From Bacteroidia bacterium Ga0077558 (GTDB lineage: Bacteria > Bacteroidota > Bacteroidia > Chitinophagales > Chitinophagaceae), in assembly GCA_001464625.1 (NCBI GenBank), contig LNFJ01000032.1, forward strand, positions 1-43,638: a stretch of 43,638 nucleotides of DNA. The letters run 5' to 3'. A program made the translations under genes and the position numbers. Below the pieces are notes generated by a model that was not told the origin of the DNA, searched no databases, and saw only the letters and a list, made by a program, of their open reading frames with translations. Position 1 is the stretch's first letter. Every line of letters begins with the position of its first letter. This document shows positions 42,176-43,638 of this stretch, piece after piece.

Positions 42176-43638
42176 ATGAAGAATTTATTCCTGCTGGTAT
42201 TCCTTATTTTCTCTGTTAATGCCCATTCGCAGTTTAAAAAGTTCCGCTTTGCATTTATTTCCGATACACATATTGGCTCGCCAAATGGATCGGCAGAAGA
42301 AGATCTGCGGCGTACCGTTAGAGATATTAATGCAATGGATGATATTGCCTTTGTGGTTTTAACAGGAGATATTACCGAGTTGGGTACGAATGAAGAATTA
42401 AAATTGGCAAAACAGATTCTTGATAGTCTTGATGTGCCGTGGCATATCATTCCCGGCAATCATGATACGGGTTGGAGCGAAAGCGGTGGTGTAATGTTTA
42501 CTACAGTTTTTGGCTATGATAAATTCAGCTTTGAACATAATGGTATTCGTTTTTTGGGGTGTGCTTCCGGTCCTTATGTAAGAATGAGTGATGGGCATGT
42601 GCCTAGGGATGCAGTGAACTGGCTGGATGCGGAATTGAAAAAGGTACAACCAGGACAACCTGTTATTTTTTTGAATCATTACCCCATGGATAATGGATTA
42701 GATAACTGGTATGAAATAACGGATCGTTTAAAGAATAATAATACATGGGCTGTTTTGTGCGGTCATGGTCATTCAAATAAAGCTATGAATTTTGAAGATA
42801 TTCCAGGTGTAATGGGTCGTTCTAATTTGAGAGCTAAAGCTGCATTGGGAGGATATAATCTGGTGGATGTGCGGGAAGACTCTCTTGTTTTTTCGGAAAG
42901 AAGACCGGGAACGGAAACATTAAAATCATGGACAGCTTTAAAAATTGAAATAAGAAAGTATGATGTAACTAAAAAGTTTACAAGACCGGATTATTCCATC
43001 AATCAACAATATAATAAAACAGTTGCGGCATGGACTTATTCTTCGGAAGCTAATATTATATCAACTCCGGCAGTAGCTGATGATAAAGTTTTTGTTGGAA
43101 ACCAAAATGGAGTGATGACTTGTTTTAATTTAAAAGATGGAAAGGAAGTTTGGAAGTATAAAACATTTGGTGCTGGTGATGGATTTGTAAATGCATTGGA
43201 TGTAAAAAATGGAAAATTAAAATGGCAATACAAAGCTGGAGCAGCTGTGTTGGGCTCACCACTTATAAATGGGGATACTGTTTTTATTGGTGGCAGTGAT
43301 GACTCATTCGTTGCCTTAAATAATAAAAACGGAAAACTTATCTGGAAGTTTAGTGGGTTAGATGGCCCTGTAGTAAGCACTCCGTTGCTATATGAAGGCA
43401 ACATAATTTTCGGCGCATGGGATAGAAATCTTTATTCATTAAGTAGTGCAACGGGGGAGTTGTTTTGGAAATGGAACAATGGTTCAACCGTTCGAAATTT
43501 TTCGCCGGCATCCTGCATACCCGTCGCAGTTAATGGGGTGGTGTATGTGGTGGCGCCTGACCGTTATATTTCTGCTATTGATGCAACGACAGGTAAAGCT
43601 TTATGGAGAAACAATGATGCTACTATCCGGGAGTCAAT
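42176..43638 (+). CDS. Metallophosphoesterase fused to PQQ-type beta-propeller, partial
   Basis: The frame is open from the ATG at 42176 to the window end (487 codons). A signal peptide (MKNLFLLVFLIFSVNAHS) is followed by a calcineurin-like phosphoesterase with all motifs: FISDTHIGS, GDITELG, GNHD, 'LNHYPMD' and GHGHS (about 27-205). From about residue 285 PQQ-type propeller repeats begin (W-x-Y / DGKEVW motifs). The Trp codons that mark the repeats are 40, 24, 40 and 41 codons apart, so blade two lacks about 16 residues. The protein should be secreted to the periplasm or surface; a substrate is unknown. The end lies outside the window. Confidence 0.85.
   Translation, partial: MKNLFLLVFLIFSVNAHSQFKKFRFAFISDTHIGSPNGSAEEDLRRTVRDINAMDDIAFVVLTGDITELGTNEELKLAKQILDSLDVPWHIIPGNHDTGWSESGGVMFTTVFGYDKFSFEHNGIRFLGCASGPYVRMSDGHVPRDAVNWLDAELKKVQPGQPVIFLNHYPMDNGLDNWYEITDRLKNNNTWAVLCGHGHSNKAMNFEDIPGVMGRSNLRAKAALGGYNLVDVREDSLVFSERRPGTETLKSWTALKIEIRKYDVTKKFTRPDYSINQQYNKTVAAWTYSSEANIISTPAVADDKVFVGNQNGVMTCFNLKDGKEVWKYKTFGAGDGFVNALDVKNGKLKWQYKAGAAVLGSPLINGDTVFIGGSDDSFVALNNKNGKLIWKFSGLDGPVVSTPLLYEGNIIFGAWDRNLYSLSSATGELFWKWNNGSTVRNFSPASCIPVAVNGVVYVVAPDRYISAIDATTGKALWRNNDATIRES

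Noticed and set aside
43036..43404. Minus-strand frame over the propeller part of the phosphoesterase
   Set aside because: It reads the complement of the propeller repeats; the plus-strand frame has Trp-repeat periodicity and a continuous upstream enzyme domain.

Overview
The window comes from a member of the Bacteroidota, most like the Chitinophagaceae (Ferruginibacter- or Chitinophaga-type). This rests on AT-rich DNA, type IX secretion system (T9SS) C-terminal sorting domains (1..252 and the metalloprotease at 36891), a PorT-like gene overlapping ubiE beside engB, a TonB receptor with a carboxypeptidase-regulatory-like N-terminus, a Wzi/RemB-type barrel, and Bacteroidota promoters (TTG, about 17-21 nt, TAnnTTTG). 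The genus cannot be fixed from sequence alone. No rRNA, tRNA, CRISPR array, transposase or integrase was seen.

Layout. 1-4.7 kb: the tail of a T9SS cargo protein, then a probable metal-uptake unit (small Cys/His protein, TonB receptor, lipoprotein) and two small envelope genes. 4.7-6.9 kb: an ABC exporter with a rhodanese 2 nt behind it. 7-10.5 kb: a surface-polysaccharide group (GT4, methyltransferase, GT8-like, GT25). 10.6-18.3 kb: housekeeping genes (YifB/ComM ATPase, M1 aminopeptidase, short MutS-like ATPase, dihydroorotase) and a Wzi/RemB-like barrel. 18.4-23.9 kb: a run of small soluble proteins (four VOC proteins, a tandem SRPBCC, a tandem DUF1801, a zinc-finger/HhH protein) around a divergent GlxA/AraC regulator.

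23.4-28.5 kb is the accessory part. An S41 protease gene lies between two related palindromic elements of about 200 bp, a third related site follows the VOC gene, and the next gene, a Ca2+-type P-ATPase, is broken by a deletion and frameshift. 28.5-33.3 kb: a second, divergent dihydroorotase, then a beta-carbonic anhydrase/SulP pair (likely bicarbonate handling) with a divergent TetR regulator and a palindrome overlapping the SulP promoter. 33.4-36.8 kb: porT-ubiE, engB, two small exported proteins and a YkuK-type RNase H-like protein. 36.9-42 kb: a T9SS metalloprotease, an exported protein, and a GbsR/MarR-led operon (two membrane proteins, a TIGR01777 epimerase, a CoA-binding protein). The window ends inside a metallophosphoesterase/PQQ-propeller fusion whose second blade is shortened by about 16 residues.

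The most notable signals are the cassette-like elements around the S41 gene, a 22-bp perfect palindrome on the gbsR promoter, the SulP/TetR palindrome, a recurring promoter layout that implies leaderless mRNAs, the second dihydroorotase lacking a conserved lysine, and two deletions of about 45 nt in conserved protein cores.
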